Assembly: GCF_007828835.1 (NCBI RefSeq)
Contig: NZ_VIVL01000001.1
Location: 434,001 to 498,000, forward strand
From: Variovorax beijingensis
GTDB lineage: Bacteria; Pseudomonadota; Gammaproteobacteria; Burkholderiales; Burkholderiaceae_C
DNA length: 64,000 nucleotides
Direction of reading: 5' to 3'
The translations under genes and the position numbers were made by a program. The notes under the pieces are model-generated. The model made no database searches, was not told the origin of the DNA, and saw only the letters and a program-made list of their open reading frames with translations. Positions 1 to 9,248 of the stretch are shown here, piece by piece (the stretch's first letter is position 1; the number at the start of each line of letters is the position of its first letter).

Positions 1-754
1 AGAAGAAGATCGTGATGCGCGAGAGCACGGCCCGCATGCGCTGCGACTGCCAGACGAACTGCACGCCCACGCGCATCGCGCTGATGAGTTTTTCGCGGCC
101 CAGCGGATTGGGCGTGTGCTCGCGCCGCCAGCGCAGCACCACGAAGCCCGAGGCCACCGACAGCACCGCGTTGAGCGCGAACACCCAGACGCTGCCCGCG
201 CTGGCAATCAGCATGCCGGCCGTGAGCGGGCCGATGATGCGCGAGGCGTTCATCGCGATGCCGTTCAGGCCCAGCGCCGCCGGCAATTGCGGCAGCGGCA
301 CCAGCTCGGGCACGATGGCCGAGAACACCGGCCAGCGCAGCGCCAGGCCGATGCCGTTGGCAAAGGTGAGCGCAAGCAAGAGCGGCGCGGTCATCAGGTC
401 CATGGCAATGGCCGCGCACAGCACGATGGCCGTGCCCGCCAGCCAGAACTGCGTGGCCATCAGCCAGCGCCGGCGGTCGAGGATGTCGGCCAGCGCCCCG
501 CTGGGCAGGCCCAGCAGGAACACCGGCAGGGTCGAGGCCGACTGCACCAGCGCCACCCAGATCGGCGAGGTGGTCAGCGAGGTCATCATCCACGCCGCCG
601 CCACGTCGTTCATCCACATGCAGATGTTGGCGATGAGCCAGGTGCTCCACAGCATGCGGAACACGGGCAGCTTGAGCGGCTCGAGCGCTGCGAACTTCGG
701 CGGCTGCGGCCGGGAGGGGGGAATGGGTGTTTCTTCGGGCGAAATCGGCGGCAT
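1..754 (-). CDS. MFS transporter, N-terminal part (runs off the window edge)
   Basis: The frame opens at an ATG whose complement lies at 752-754 and stays open to base 1, so about 251 N-terminal residues are visible and the C-terminus is missing. After a short proline-rich tail (MPPISPEETPIPP) the chain has regularly spaced hydrophobic helices. A GALADILDRRRW segment matches the loop-2/3 signature of the major facilitator superfamily. The style fits the EntS/MFS_3 group of inner-membrane exporters, but the substrate cannot be told. It lies 15 bases downstream of the ABC permease gene on the same strand and may be co-transcribed with it. Confidence 0.8.
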   Translation of the reverse strand, partial: MPPISPEETPIPPSRPQPPKFAALEPLKLPVFRMLWSTWLIANICMWMNDVAAAWMMTSLTTSPIWVALVQSASTLPVFLLGLPSGALADILDRRRWLMATQFWLAGTAIVLCAAIAMDLMTAPLLLALTFANGIGLALRWPVFSAIVPELVPLPQLPAALGLNGIAMNASRIIGPLTAGMLIASAGSVWVFALNAVLSVASGFVVLRWRREHTPNPLGREKLISAMRVGVQFVWQSQRMRAVLSRITIFF

Positions 755-769
755 GTCGCCCGATTGTGC

Positions 770-1540
770 CTATCCCCTGTCGCTGCGCGCCAGCCGGTGC
801 TCGAGCCGGCGCAGCATCGTCGTGAGCACGAGCGTCATCACCCAGTACACCACCGAGATCGCGAGGTACGGCTCCCAGTAGCGCGCATAGGCGCCGGCCA
901 CCGTGCGCGCGGCGTAGGCCAGCTCGGCCAGCCCGATGGCCGAGACCAGCGAGGTGTCTTTCAGCAGCGCGATCGCGTTGTTGCCCAGCGGCGGCAGCAT
1001 GCGCCTGAAGGCCTGCGGCAGCACCACGTAGCGCATCACCTGCAGGGGCGTGAAGCCGATCGAGCGGCCGGCGTCGAACTGCCCGCGCGAGATCGACTGG
1101 ATGCCGGCGCGGAACACCTCCGAGATGTAGGCCGCCGAATTGAGCGTGAGCGCCACCACGCCCGAGATCAGCGCGCCATGCTCCTGCTTGAGCTCGCGCG
1201 CCAGGTCGCCGCTGATCAGCAGGCCGGTCGCCGGATGGATGAACACCGGCATCACCGCGAAGTGGATCAAGAGGATCTGCACGAACAAGGGGGTGCCGCG
1301 GAAGAAGCTCACGTACACCGTGGCCGGCCAGCGCAGGAAGAAGCGCGCCACCCAGCTCCAGGGCGCATGGCGCGGCCGGGCGAGCCGCGCGAGCGCCAGG
1401 CACAGGCCCCAGCTCGAACCCAGCAGCACGCACACCACCGTCATGCGCAGCGTCATCCAGGCGCCCTGCCAGAACAGGTCCTTGTATTCGACCAGGATGT
1501 CCCAGCGGAACCATCCGAACAGAAGGATCGGCTGTTCCAT
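770..1540 (-). CDS. Amino-acid ABC transporter permease (HisM/GltK type)
   Basis: This is a 256-residue inner-membrane permease of the polar amino-acid uptake family. It shows several hydrophobic helices, the FFRGTPLFVQ segment typical of this family, and a cytoplasmic EAA-type loop (GRSIGFTPLQVMRYVVLPQA) that would contact the ATPase. It follows the binding-protein gene by 32 bases on the same strand, so the two form an operon. No ATP-binding subunit lies next to them; it would have to be encoded elsewhere or shared. Confidence 0.9.
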   Translation of the reverse strand: MEQPILLFGWFRWDILVEYKDLFWQGAWMTLRMTVVCVLLGSSWGLCLALARLARPRHAPWSWVARFFLRWPATVYVSFFRGTPLFVQILLIHFAVMPVFIHPATGLLISGDLARELKQEHGALISGVVALTLNSAAYISEVFRAGIQSISRGQFDAGRSIGFTPLQVMRYVVLPQAFRRMLPPLGNNAIALLKDTSLVSAIGLAELAYAARTVAGAYARYWEPYLAISVVYWVMTLVLTTMLRRLEHRLARSDRG

Positions 1541-1572
1541 CTATTGCGCCCTCGCGCTCGGACCGGCCGCGC

Positions 1573-2331
1573 TCATCGCGCGTTCGGGTCCTTGTTGAAC
1601 CACTTCTTGTAGATGGTGGCGTAGCTGCCGTCGGCGCGGATCGCGGCCAGGCCGGCCGTGAGCTTGTCGAGCAGCGCCTTGTCGCCCTTCTTCACGACGA
1701 TGCCGAAGCCTTCCTCGGGGAAGGACTTGTCGTCGATGGTCTTCAGCTCGGGGTTTTGCGCAACGCGGTAGGCGATCACGCCGTTGTCGCCCATGGCGGC
1801 ATCGACGCCGCCGCCGGCCAGCTCGGAAATGATGAGCGGCGTGCTCTCGAATCGGCGGATGTTGGGGCTGGTCTTGCCGAACTCGCGCGAGGCGATGTCG
1901 TCGGCCGTGGAGGCGCTCACCACGGCAATCTTCTTGCCCGCGAGGTCCTTCAGCGAGGCGACCGTGCTGTTCTTGGGCAGCGCGATCAGCTGGCGCGCCG
2001 CGAAGTAGGGCGGCGTGAAGTCGTAGCTCTGCTTGCGCTTCTCGTTGATGGTGACGCCCGAGATCACGAGATCGACGTCGCCATTGTTGAGCGCGCCGAA
2101 GATGCCGGTGAACGGCGTGTTCACGACCTTGATCTTCAGGCCCTGCTGCCTGGCGATGGCGTTGATGATGTCGATGTCGAAGCCGACGATCTGCTTGTCC
2201 TTGTTCTCGAACGCGAAGGGCGCGTAGGTGGCGCTGGAGGCCACGATGAGTTCGCGGTTCTGGGCCTGGGCGCCGAGGGCGAGCGTGGCGGCGGCAAGGC
2301 CGAGCGCCAGGGCGCGGCGGATGGGGTTCAT
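1573..2331 (-). CDS. Periplasmic amino-acid-binding protein of an ABC transporter
   Basis: This 252-residue protein starts with a signal peptide (MNPIRRALALGLAAATLALG, cleavage near AQA-QN). The mature chain has the family 3 solute-binding pattern: an N-terminal APFAFENKDKQIVGFDIDI stretch, then GALNNGDVDLVISGVT, and a C-terminal lobe ending KKWFNKD. This resembles lysine/arginine/ornithine or glutamine binders, but ligand choice cannot be read from sequence alone. It is first in the operon with the permease at 770-1540. The Lrp-type regulator gene lies 75 bases upstream on the same strand. Confidence 0.9.
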   Translation of the reverse strand: MNPIRRALALGLAAATLALGAQAQNRELIVASSATYAPFAFENKDKQIVGFDIDIINAIARQQGLKIKVVNTPFTGIFGALNNGDVDLVISGVTINEKRKQSYDFTPPYFAARQLIALPKNSTVASLKDLAGKKIAVVSASTADDIASREFGKTSPNIRRFESTPLIISELAGGGVDAAMGDNGVIAYRVAQNPELKTIDDKSFPEEGFGIVVKKGDKALLDKLTAGLAAIRADGSYATIYKKWFNKDPNAR

Positions 2332-2405
2332 TGCGGGGTCCTCTTCGACTTGATCCGCCGGCTGGCGGTGTGTGTATATGGGTGGGCGGGAATTCTAGGT
2401 TGCCG

Positions 2406-2882
2406 CTAGCGCGCCAGGTGCCCGAGCGGCCAGGCGCTGCTGGCCTTCACCTCGCCCAGCGAGAAGCTGGTGTGCAGGTCTTTCACGTTCGGCAGGTTCA
2501 TGAGGTGCTGGCGCGCGAAGGCCGAGAAGCTGTCCAGGTCCTGCGCCACCACCTGCAGCTCGAAGGTGCCGGTGCCGCTGATGTAGTGGCAGGCCACCAC
2601 CTCGGGCAGCTTGCGGATCGCGTCCTCCAGTTTCAGCGTTGCATCGTTGGTGACGCGCTCGGTGTCCACGCGCACGAAAGCGAGCACGCCCAGCCCGATC
2701 TTGTGGCGGTCGATCTCGGCGTGGTAGCCCTTGATGAAGCCGGCTTCCTCCAGCGCGCGCACGCGGCGCCAGCAGGGCGCGGCCGAGAGCCCCACGCGCT
2801 GCGCAAGCTCGGCGTTGGTGAGGCGGCCATCGGCCTGCAGTTCTTGCAGGATTGCGAGGTCGAACTTGTCAATGCTTTCCAT
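2406..2882 (-). CDS. Lrp/AsnC-family transcriptional regulator
   Basis: The 158-residue protein has an N-terminal winged helix-turn-helix (DKFDLAILQELQADGRLTNA, then GLSAAPCWRRVRALEEAGFI) and a C-terminal RAM domain (VACHYISGTGTFELQVVAQD) that binds amino acids and drives oligomer formation. I chose the ATG at 2882 (MESIDKFD), where family members normally begin; the frame is open 29 codons further upstream but that part looks non-coding. It is divergent from the indolepyruvate oxidoreductase gene across a 180-base gap, which suggests local control of that gene by an amino acid (inference). Confidence 0.9.
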   Translation of the reverse strand: MESIDKFDLAILQELQADGRLTNAELAQRVGLSAAPCWRRVRALEEAGFIKGYHAEIDRHKIGLGVLAFVRVDTERVTNDATLKLEDAIRKLPEVVACHYISGTGTFELQVVAQDLDSFSAFARQHLMNLPNVKDLHTSFSLGEVKASSAWPLGHLAR

Positions 2883-3062
2883 GGATGGCGATATTAAGCA
2901 AGATTCTTCCTGGAAGCCGCTTTTTTGGGGCACAGAACGCAAACACCTGTCGCGCACCCCGGCATACACTTTGCGTGATCATGGGCTCGCGCCCGACCCG
3001 GGCACAGACCCACACCCCATCAGCCAGGCCCAAAAGGCCCTGCCACACGGAGACAGACAACA

Positions 3063-6000
3063 ATGAACGCACCGCTGCCGGAGCACATTCGCAAGGCCCT
3101 CGAAACGGTCACGCTCGACGACAAATACAGCCTCGACTACGGCCGGGCCTTCATGAGCGGCGTCCAGGCGCTGGTCAAGCTGCCGATGCTGCAGCGCCTG
3201 CGCGACAAGCAGGCCGGCAAGAACACCGCGGGCTTCATCAGCGGCTACCGCGGTTCCCCGCTCGGCGGCTACGACCAGGCGCTGTGGAAGGCCAGCAAGT
3301 TCCTGAAGGAACAGAACATCGTCTTCCAGCCCGGCGTGAACGAAGAACTCGCCGCCACTGCGCTCTGGGGCACCCAGCAGCTGGGCTTCTCGCCCGCGGG
3401 CACCAACAGGTTCGACGGCGTCTTCGGCATCTGGTATGGCAAGGGCCCGGGCGTGGACCGCTGCTCCGACGTCTTCAAGCACGCCAACATGGCCGGCACC
3501 ACCGCGTGGGGCGGCGTGATTGCGGTGGCGGGCGACGACCACATTTCCAAGAGCAGCACGGCCGCGCACCAGAGCGACCACATCTTCAAGGCCTGCGGCA
3601 CGCCGGTGTTCTTTCCGGCCAACGTGCAGGAAATCCTGGACCTGGGCATTCACGCCTTTGCGATGAGCCGCTTCTCGGGCATCTGGTCGGGCATGAAGAC
3701 GATCCAGGAAATCGTCGAGTCGAGCGCCACGGCCATGATCGACCCGGACCGCGTCGAGATCGTCATTCCCACCGATTTCCAGATGCCGCCCGGCGGCCTG
3801 CACATCCGCTGGCCCGACCACGCGCTCGAGCAGGAAGCGCGCCTCATGCACTACAAGTGGTATGCCGCGCTCGCCTACATCCGCGCCAACCGGCTGAACC
3901 ACAACGTGATCGAAGGCCCGAACGACCGCTTCGGCATCATGGCCAGCGGCAAGGCCTACAACGACACCCGCCAGGCCCTGATCGACCTGGGCCTGGACGA
4001 CGCCACCTGCCGCCAGCTGGGCATCCGGCTCCACAAAGTGGGCGTGGTGTGGCCGCTGGAGGCGCAGCTCACGCGCGACTTCGCCACCGGCCTGCAGGAG
4101 ATCCTGGTGGTCGAAGAAAAGCGCCAGGTCATCGAATACCAGCTGAAGGAAGAGCTCTACAACTGGCGCGCCGACGTGCGCCCCACCGTGCTCGGCAAGT
4201 TCAACGAGCTCGACGGCGATTTCTCCGGCGGCGAATGGGCCATGCCCAACCCCACCGCCAACACGCTGCTGCGCGCCAACGCCGACCTGAACCCGGCGCT
4301 GATCGCCAAGGCGATTGCGCAGCGCCTGCGCAAGCTCGGCATCCTGGAGCAGGCCGGCGCCGACATGCGCGCGCGCATCGACGCCCAGATGGCCATCCTC
4401 GAAGCCAAGGAGCGCTCGATGGAAGTGCTCAAGGTGGGCGGCGTGCAGGGCGCCGACCGCCAGCCCTGGTTCTGCTCGGGCTGCCCGCACAACACCAGCA
4501 CCGTGGTGCCCGAGGGCTCGCGCGCGATGGGCGGCATCGGCTGCCACTTCATGGCCACCTGGATGGACCGCTCCACCATCGGCTTCACGCAGATGGGCGG
4601 CGAGGGCGTGCCGTGGGTCGGCCAGCAGCCTTTCACCACCGACCAGCACATCTTTGCGAACCTGGGCGACGGCACCTACTTCCACAGCGGCCTGCTCGCG
4701 ATCCGCCAGAGCATCGCGGCCGGCGTGAACATCACCTACAAGATCCTCTACAACGATGCCGTGGCCATGACCGGCGGCCAGCAGGTCGGCGAGCGGCCCG
4801 AGGGCCACTCGGTGCTGCAGATCGCCGAGAGCCTGCATGCCGAGGGCGCCAAGAAGGTCGTCATCGTGACCGACGAGCCCGAGAAGTACGAGGGCGTGAA
4901 CATCCCGGGCGACCATGTGGCGGTCAAGCATCGCGACCTGCTCGACGAGGTCCAGCGCGAATTCCGCCAGATCGCCGGCACCACCGCCATCATCTACGAC
5001 CAGACCTGCGCCACCGAGAAGCGCCGCCGCCGCAAGCGGGGCACGGCCGTCGATCCGGCCAAGCGCGTGGTCATCAACGAGCTGGTCTGCGAAGGCTGCG
5101 GCGACTGCAGCGTGCAGAGCAACTGCCTGTCGGTCGAGCCGCTGGAAACCGAGTTCGGCCGCAAGCGCACCATCAACCAGAGCAGCTGCAACAAGGACAT
5201 GAGCTGCCTCAAGGGCTTCTGCCCCAGCTTCGTCACGGTCGAGGGTGGGCAGCTCAAGAAGAAGGCCCGGGACAAGGCCGATTCGCCGCTCGCACTCGGC
5301 CCGCTGCCCGAGCCGGCCGTGCCGGTGCTGGCGCAGGACCAGGTGTGGGGCATCGTGGTGGCCGGCGTCGGCGGCACGGGCGTCATCACCATCGGCCAGC
5401 TGCTGGGCATGGCGGCGCACATCGAGGGCAAGGGCATCGTCACGCAGGACGCGGCCGGCCTCGCGCAAAAGGGCGGCGCCACCTGGAGCCATGCGCTGAT
5501 CGGCCAGTCGCAGGAGGCGATCCGCACCACGCGCGTGGGCACCGCCGCAGCCGACCTGATTCTGGCGGCCGATCCGCTGGTGGCCGTCAACGCCGAAACC
5601 CTGGCGCGCATGCGCGAAGGGCGCACGCACGTGGCGCTCAATACGCACAGCACGCCCACCGCCGCCTTCGTGCGCAACGCCAACTGGGTGAACCCGCAGG
5701 ACGACTGCGCCAGCCAGATCGCGCGCGCCGTGGGCGCCGACGCGCTCGGCACCTTCGATGCCGATGCCGCGGCCACCACGCTGATGGGTGACAGCCTCTA
5801 TGCCAACCCGATGCTGCTGGGCTTTGCCTGGCAAAAGGGCTGGATTCCGCTGGCGCTCGAGTCGCTGCTGCGCGCCATCGAGCTCAACGCGGTGGCGGTC
5901 GAGAACAACAAGACCGCCTTCGCATGGGGCCGCCAGGCGGCCGTCCATCCGGACGAGCTGCAAAAGCGCCTGCGCCCGGGCCAGGTGATCGAGTTCAAGA

Positions 6001-6659
6001 AGCGCGAGACCGTCGAAAGCCTGGTGGCGCGCCGGGTCGAATTCCTCACGGGCTACCAGAACGCGGCCTATGCCGAGGAATACCGGCAGTTCGTGGACAA
6101 GGTCCGGCAGGCCGAGTCGGCACTGGGCAAGACCGCGCTGGCCGAAACGGTGGCGCGCTACCTGTTCAAGCTCATGGCGTACAAGGACGAGTACGAAGTG
6201 GCGCGGCTGCATGCCGACCGTTCGTTCCTCGACCGCGTCGAGGGCATGTTCGAGGGCGACTTCAAGCTCAACTACCACCTCGCGCCGCCCATCATCGCCA
6301 GGAAGAACGCCAAGGGCCAGCTGCAGAAGCAGAAGTTCGGCCCCTGGATGCTCGCCGGCTTCAGGCTGCTGGCCCGGCTCAAGGGCCTGCGCGGCACGGC
6401 CCTGGACATCTTCGGGCGCACCGAAGAGCGCAGGACCGAGCGCGCGCTCATCGGCGAGTACCGCGCGAGCATCGAGGAAGTGATGGCTGGCCTTCGCGCC
6501 GAGAACCATGCGCTGGCGCTGGAGATCGCGAGCCTGCCCGAGCAGATCCGCGGCTACGGCCACGTGAAGGAGCGCAACCTTGCCGCGGCCCGCACCCGCT
6601 GGAGCGAGCTGCTCGCCAAGTGGCGCCATCCGCAGCAGGCGCAGCGCGCCGCCGCGTGA
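3063..6659 (+). CDS. Indolepyruvate ferredoxin oxidoreductase, alpha-gamma fusion
   Basis: This 1198-residue enzyme would oxidatively decarboxylate aryl- or other branched 2-oxoacids to acyl-CoA with thiamine diphosphate, passing electrons to ferredoxin. The N-terminal part is the pyrimidine-binding domain (GFISGYRGSPLGGYD). The thiamine diphosphate domain carries CSGCPHNTS and GDGTYFHSG near residue 535. A cysteine cluster (C676, C679, C682, C687, then SSCNKDMSCLKGFC) fits Fe-S binding. A gamma-type domain begins near residue 765 (VAGVGGTGVITIGQLLGM), followed by a helical C-terminal domain. Archaeal enzymes split these parts into IorA and IorB; the single chain is usual in proteobacteria. 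A GGAGA ribosome-binding site lies near 3050. The divergent Lrp gene is a likely regulator. Confidence 0.93.
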   Translation: MNAPLPEHIRKALETVTLDDKYSLDYGRAFMSGVQALVKLPMLQRLRDKQAGKNTAGFISGYRGSPLGGYDQALWKASKFLKEQNIVFQPGVNEELAATALWGTQQLGFSPAGTNRFDGVFGIWYGKGPGVDRCSDVFKHANMAGTTAWGGVIAVAGDDHISKSSTAAHQSDHIFKACGTPVFFPANVQEILDLGIHAFAMSRFSGIWSGMKTIQEIVESSATAMIDPDRVEIVIPTDFQMPPGGLHIRWPDHALEQEARLMHYKWYAALAYIRANRLNHNVIEGPNDRFGIMASGKAYNDTRQALIDLGLDDATCRQLGIRLHKVGVVWPLEAQLTRDFATGLQEILVVEEKRQVIEYQLKEELYNWRADVRPTVLGKFNELDGDFSGGEWAMPNPTANTLLRANADLNPALIAKAIAQRLRKLGILEQAGADMRARIDAQMAILEAKERSMEVLKVGGVQGADRQPWFCSGCPHNTSTVVPEGSRAMGGIGCHFMATWMDRSTIGFTQMGGEGVPWVGQQPFTTDQHIFANLGDGTYFHSGLLAIRQSIAAGVNITYKILYNDAVAMTGGQQVGERPEGHSVLQIAESLHAEGAKKVVIVTDEPEKYEGVNIPGDHVAVKHRDLLDEVQREFRQIAGTTAIIYDQTCATEKRRRRKRGTAVDPAKRVVINELVCEGCGDCSVQSNCLSVEPLETEFGRKRTINQSSCNKDMSCLKGFCPSFVTVEGGQLKKKARDKADSPLALGPLPEPAVPVLAQDQVWGIVVAGVGGTGVITIGQLLGMAAHIEGKGIVTQDAAGLAQKGGATWSHALIGQSQEAIRTTRVGTAAADLILAADPLVAVNAETLARMREGRTHVALNTHSTPTAAFVRNANWVNPQDDCASQIARAVGADALGTFDADAAATTLMGDSLYANPMLLGFAWQKGWIPLALESLLRAIELNAVAVENNKTAFAWGRQAAVHPDELQKRLRPGQVIEFKKRETVESLVARRVEFLTGYQNAAYAEEYRQFVDKVRQAESALGKTALAETVARYLFKLMAYKDEYEVARLHADRSFLDRVEGMFEGDFKLNYHLAPPIIARKNAKGQLQKQKFGPWMLAGFRLLARLKGLRGTALDIFGRTEERRTERALIGEYRASIEEVMAGLRAENHALALEIASLPEQIRGYGHVKERNLAAARTRWSELLAKWRHPQQAQRAAA

Positions 6660-6740
6660 TTCCGGCGCGGGGCGCGGCCCGGCGGCCCCCCGCCTCGGGC
6701 GTTTGCTTCTGAAAAGATAGCGACCGGAGCCCGTGGAAAG

Positions 6741-6777
6741 CCCCGCTCCGCGCGCCGGATAAGCGCGCGGAGTGGGG
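6741..6777 (+). terminator. Strong GC-rich hairpin after the oxidoreductase gene
   Basis: Bases 6741-6754 (CCCCGCTCCGCGCG) pair with 6764-6777 (CGCGCGGAGTGGGG) over a 9-base loop. This is a 14-bp stem with one G-T wobble. It sits 82 bases after the stop of the oxidoreductase gene and about 145 bases before yajC. There is no following T tract, so it is not a classical intrinsic terminator. It could end or protect the upstream transcript, or act in the yajC leader. Confidence 0.5.
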
Positions 6778-6920
6778 CATTGCCACGAATACAATGCCCG
6801 CTGCTGCGCGCGGCCGAGGCCGCCTCAAGCTCTGACTCGCGGCCTTTTCCCCGGGGCCGCGGAACCGCGGGCCCGGTCCGCGCTTCTGACATTCCTCTCT
6901 TCTCTCTGCTGGAGACTCTC

Positions 6921-7256
6921 TTGTTCATTTCCTCTGCTTTCGCCCAGACCGCACCCGCAGCTTCCGGCGGTGGCGACATGCTGTCCTCGCTGGGCAGCAT
7001 GCTGCCCCTGGTGCTGATGTTCGTGGTGCTGTATTTCGTGATGATCCGCCCGCAAATGAAGCGCCAGAAGGAAGCCCGCGCCATGATCGAGGCGCTGGCC
7101 AAGGGCGACGAAGTGGCCACCGCCGGCGGCGTGCTCGGCAAGATCACTTCGCTCGGCGACCAGTACCTCGGCCTCGAAATCGCCAATGGCGTGGAGATCA
7201 AGATCCAGCGCAGCGCTGTGGTCCAGGTCCTGCCCAAGGGCGCCGTCAAGCAGTAA
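6921..7256 (+). CDS. yajC: Preprotein translocase accessory subunit YajC
   Basis: This is a 111-residue inner-membrane protein of the SecDF-YajC complex. I chose the TTG at 6921 (FISSAFAQTAPAASGGG), which follows a purine-rich CTGGAGA site and gives the length usual for YajC. The frame is open further upstream but that part is not conserved in style. The single transmembrane helix (MLPLVLMFVVLYFVMIRPQ) is followed by a basic, helical cytoplasmic domain with GDEVATAGGVLGKI, the YajC signature. secD follows after 90 bases. Confidence 0.9.
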   Translation: MFISSAFAQTAPAASGGGDMLSSLGSMLPLVLMFVVLYFVMIRPQMKRQKEARAMIEALAKGDEVATAGGVLGKITSLGDQYLGLEIANGVEIKIQRSAVVQVLPKGAVKQ

Positions 7257-7346
7257 GCCCAGCAATCAACGCGCGGCTCGGCCTTGCGCTTCGTGGCGCA
7301 TGGCCTCAAGTCACGCCGGTGTCCTGTTTCTGAAAAGCGCTTTCTC

Positions 7347-9230
7347 ATGAACCGTTATCCGGTCTGGAAGTACGCGATCATCGTGATCGTGCTGCTTGTG
7401 GGGTTGATCTATTCCCTGCCGAACTTCTTCGGCGAGGCGCCTGCCGTGCAGGTGTCCGCGGCCAAGTCCACCGTCAAGGTCGACGCGGCCACCCAGAGCC
7501 GGGTCGAGGAGGCGCTCAAGGCCGCCGGGCTCGCGCCCGACCTGCTCACGCTCGAGGCCGGCTCGCTGCGCGCGCGCTTCGCCACGCCCGACGAGCAGCT
7601 CAAGGCGCGCGACACCCTGCAGCGCACGCTGGTGCCCGATCCGGCCGATCCACCCTACGTGGTGGCGCTGAACCTGGTCTCGCGTTCGCCGGCCTGGCTC
7701 ACGTCGCTGCATGCGTTCCCGATGTACCTGGGCCTGGACCTGCGCGGCGGCGTCGACTTCCTGCTGCAGGTCGACATGAAGGGCGCCATCGACAAGAAGG
7801 CCGAATCCTTCGCGAGCGACCTGCGCACCACCTTCCGCGACAAGGGCATCCGCGGCACCTCGGTGAGCCGCAACGGCCAAACCATCGAGGTCCTGTTCCG
7901 CGACGCGGCCGCGCTCGAAGCGGCCAAGCGCCTGATCCAGGACCAGTTCCAGGACCTCGCCACCACCGACAGCCAGGACGGCAGCAACTGGCGCCTCGTG
8001 GCCACCATCAAGCCCGAAGCCGCGCGCCGGCTCCAGGACGCGGCGCTCAAGCAGAACATCACCACGCTGCACAACCGGATCAACGAACTCGGCGTGGCCG
8101 AGCCGGTGATCCAGCAGTCGGGCCTGGACCGCATCGTGGTGCAGCTGCCCGGCGTGCAGGACACGGCCAAGGCCAAGGACATCCTGGGGCGCACCGCCAC
8201 GCTCGAGATGCGCCTGGTCGACGAAAGCGCCGAAGGCCGCGCGGCCGAGCTGAGCGGCGGACCGGTGCCCTTCGGCTCCGAGAAATTCCTCGAACGCAAC
8301 GGCCGCCCCGTGATCGTGAAGAAGCAGGTGCTCGTCACCGGCGAGAACCTCACCGATGCGCAGCCCGGCTTCGACCAGCAGAGCAACCAGCCCAAGGTCG
8401 ACCTGACCATGGACGCCAAGGGCGGCCGCATCATGCGCGACGTGAGCCGCGAGAACTACAAGAAGCGCATGGCCATGCTGATCTTCGAGAAGGGCAAGGG
8501 CGAAGTGCTCACGGCCCCGTCGATCAATGGCGAGCTCGGCAACCGCTTCCAGATTTCCGGCTCGATGACGGTGACCGAAGCCAACGACCTTGCGCTGCTG
8601 CTGCGCGCCGGCTCGCTGGCCGCGCCGATGGAAATCATCCAGGAACGCACCATCGGCCCGAGCCTGGGCGCCGACAACATCGAGAAGGGCTTCAAGAGCG
8701 TGATGTATGGCTTCCTGGCCATCATGGTGTTCATGTGCGCCTACTACGCGCTGTTCGGCCTGTTCTCGTCGATCGCGCTGGCCGTCAACCTGATGCTGCT
8801 GGTCGCCATTCTCTCGATGCTGCAGGCCACGCTCACGCTGCCCGGCATCGCGGCCATGGCGCTGGCCATCGGCGTGGCCATCGACTCCAACGTGCTGATC
8901 AACGAACGCGTGCGCGAGGAGCTGCGCAACGGCGCCTCGCCGCAGGCGGCCATCCATGCGGGCTACGACCGCGCCTGGGGCACGATCCTCGACTCCAACG
9001 TGACCACGCTGATCGCGGGCATCGCGCTGCTGGCCTTCGGCTCGGGGCCGGTGCGCGGCTTCGCGGTGGTGCACTGCATCGGCATCGTCACCTCGATGTT
9101 CTCGGCCGTGTTCTTCTCGCGCGGCCTCGTGAACTTCTGGTACGGCCAGAAGAAGAAGCTCAAGACGGTGTCGATCGGCACGGTCTGGCGCCCCAAGACC
9201 GACGGCACGGCCGTGGCTGAAGGCAAGTAA
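7347..9230 (+). CDS. secD: Protein translocase subunit SecD
   Basis: The 627-residue protein uses the proton-motive force with SecF to pull exported proteins through SecYEG from the periplasmic side. The start at 7347 (MNRYPVWKYAIIVIVLL) places the first transmembrane helix at the N-terminus as in other SecD proteins; the in-frame ATG at 7284 would add 21 unusual residues. A long periplasmic P1 domain carries the LGLDLRGGVDFLLQVD motif. The C-terminal six-helix block starts near residue 430 (ERTIGPSLGADNI) and contains AIGVAIDSNVLINERVREEL. secF follows after 18 bases. Confidence 0.96.
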   Translation: MNRYPVWKYAIIVIVLLVGLIYSLPNFFGEAPAVQVSAAKSTVKVDAATQSRVEEALKAAGLAPDLLTLEAGSLRARFATPDEQLKARDTLQRTLVPDPADPPYVVALNLVSRSPAWLTSLHAFPMYLGLDLRGGVDFLLQVDMKGAIDKKAESFASDLRTTFRDKGIRGTSVSRNGQTIEVLFRDAAALEAAKRLIQDQFQDLATTDSQDGSNWRLVATIKPEAARRLQDAALKQNITTLHNRINELGVAEPVIQQSGLDRIVVQLPGVQDTAKAKDILGRTATLEMRLVDESAEGRAAELSGGPVPFGSEKFLERNGRPVIVKKQVLVTGENLTDAQPGFDQQSNQPKVDLTMDAKGGRIMRDVSRENYKKRMAMLIFEKGKGEVLTAPSINGELGNRFQISGSMTVTEANDLALLLRAGSLAAPMEIIQERTIGPSLGADNIEKGFKSVMYGFLAIMVFMCAYYALFGLFSSIALAVNLMLLVAILSMLQATLTLPGIAAMALAIGVAIDSNVLINERVREELRNGASPQAAIHAGYDRAWGTILDSNVTTLIAGIALLAFGSGPVRGFAVVHCIGIVTSMFSAVFFSRGLVNFWYGQKKKLKTVSIGTVWRPKTDGTAVAEGK

Positions 9231-9248
9231 AGGTCAAGGACAAGCGCC

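Noticed and set aside
116-1612. A 498-codon open frame antisense to the MFS and permease genes
   Set aside because: It is His/Arg/Gln-rich with no motif. The minus strand codes for two recognisable transporters here.
2979-6794. A 1271-codon open frame antisense to the indolepyruvate oxidoreductase
   Set aside because: It is Ala/Gly/His/Arg-rich with no recognisable motif and mirrors the GC-biased codons of a clear enzyme gene on the other strand.
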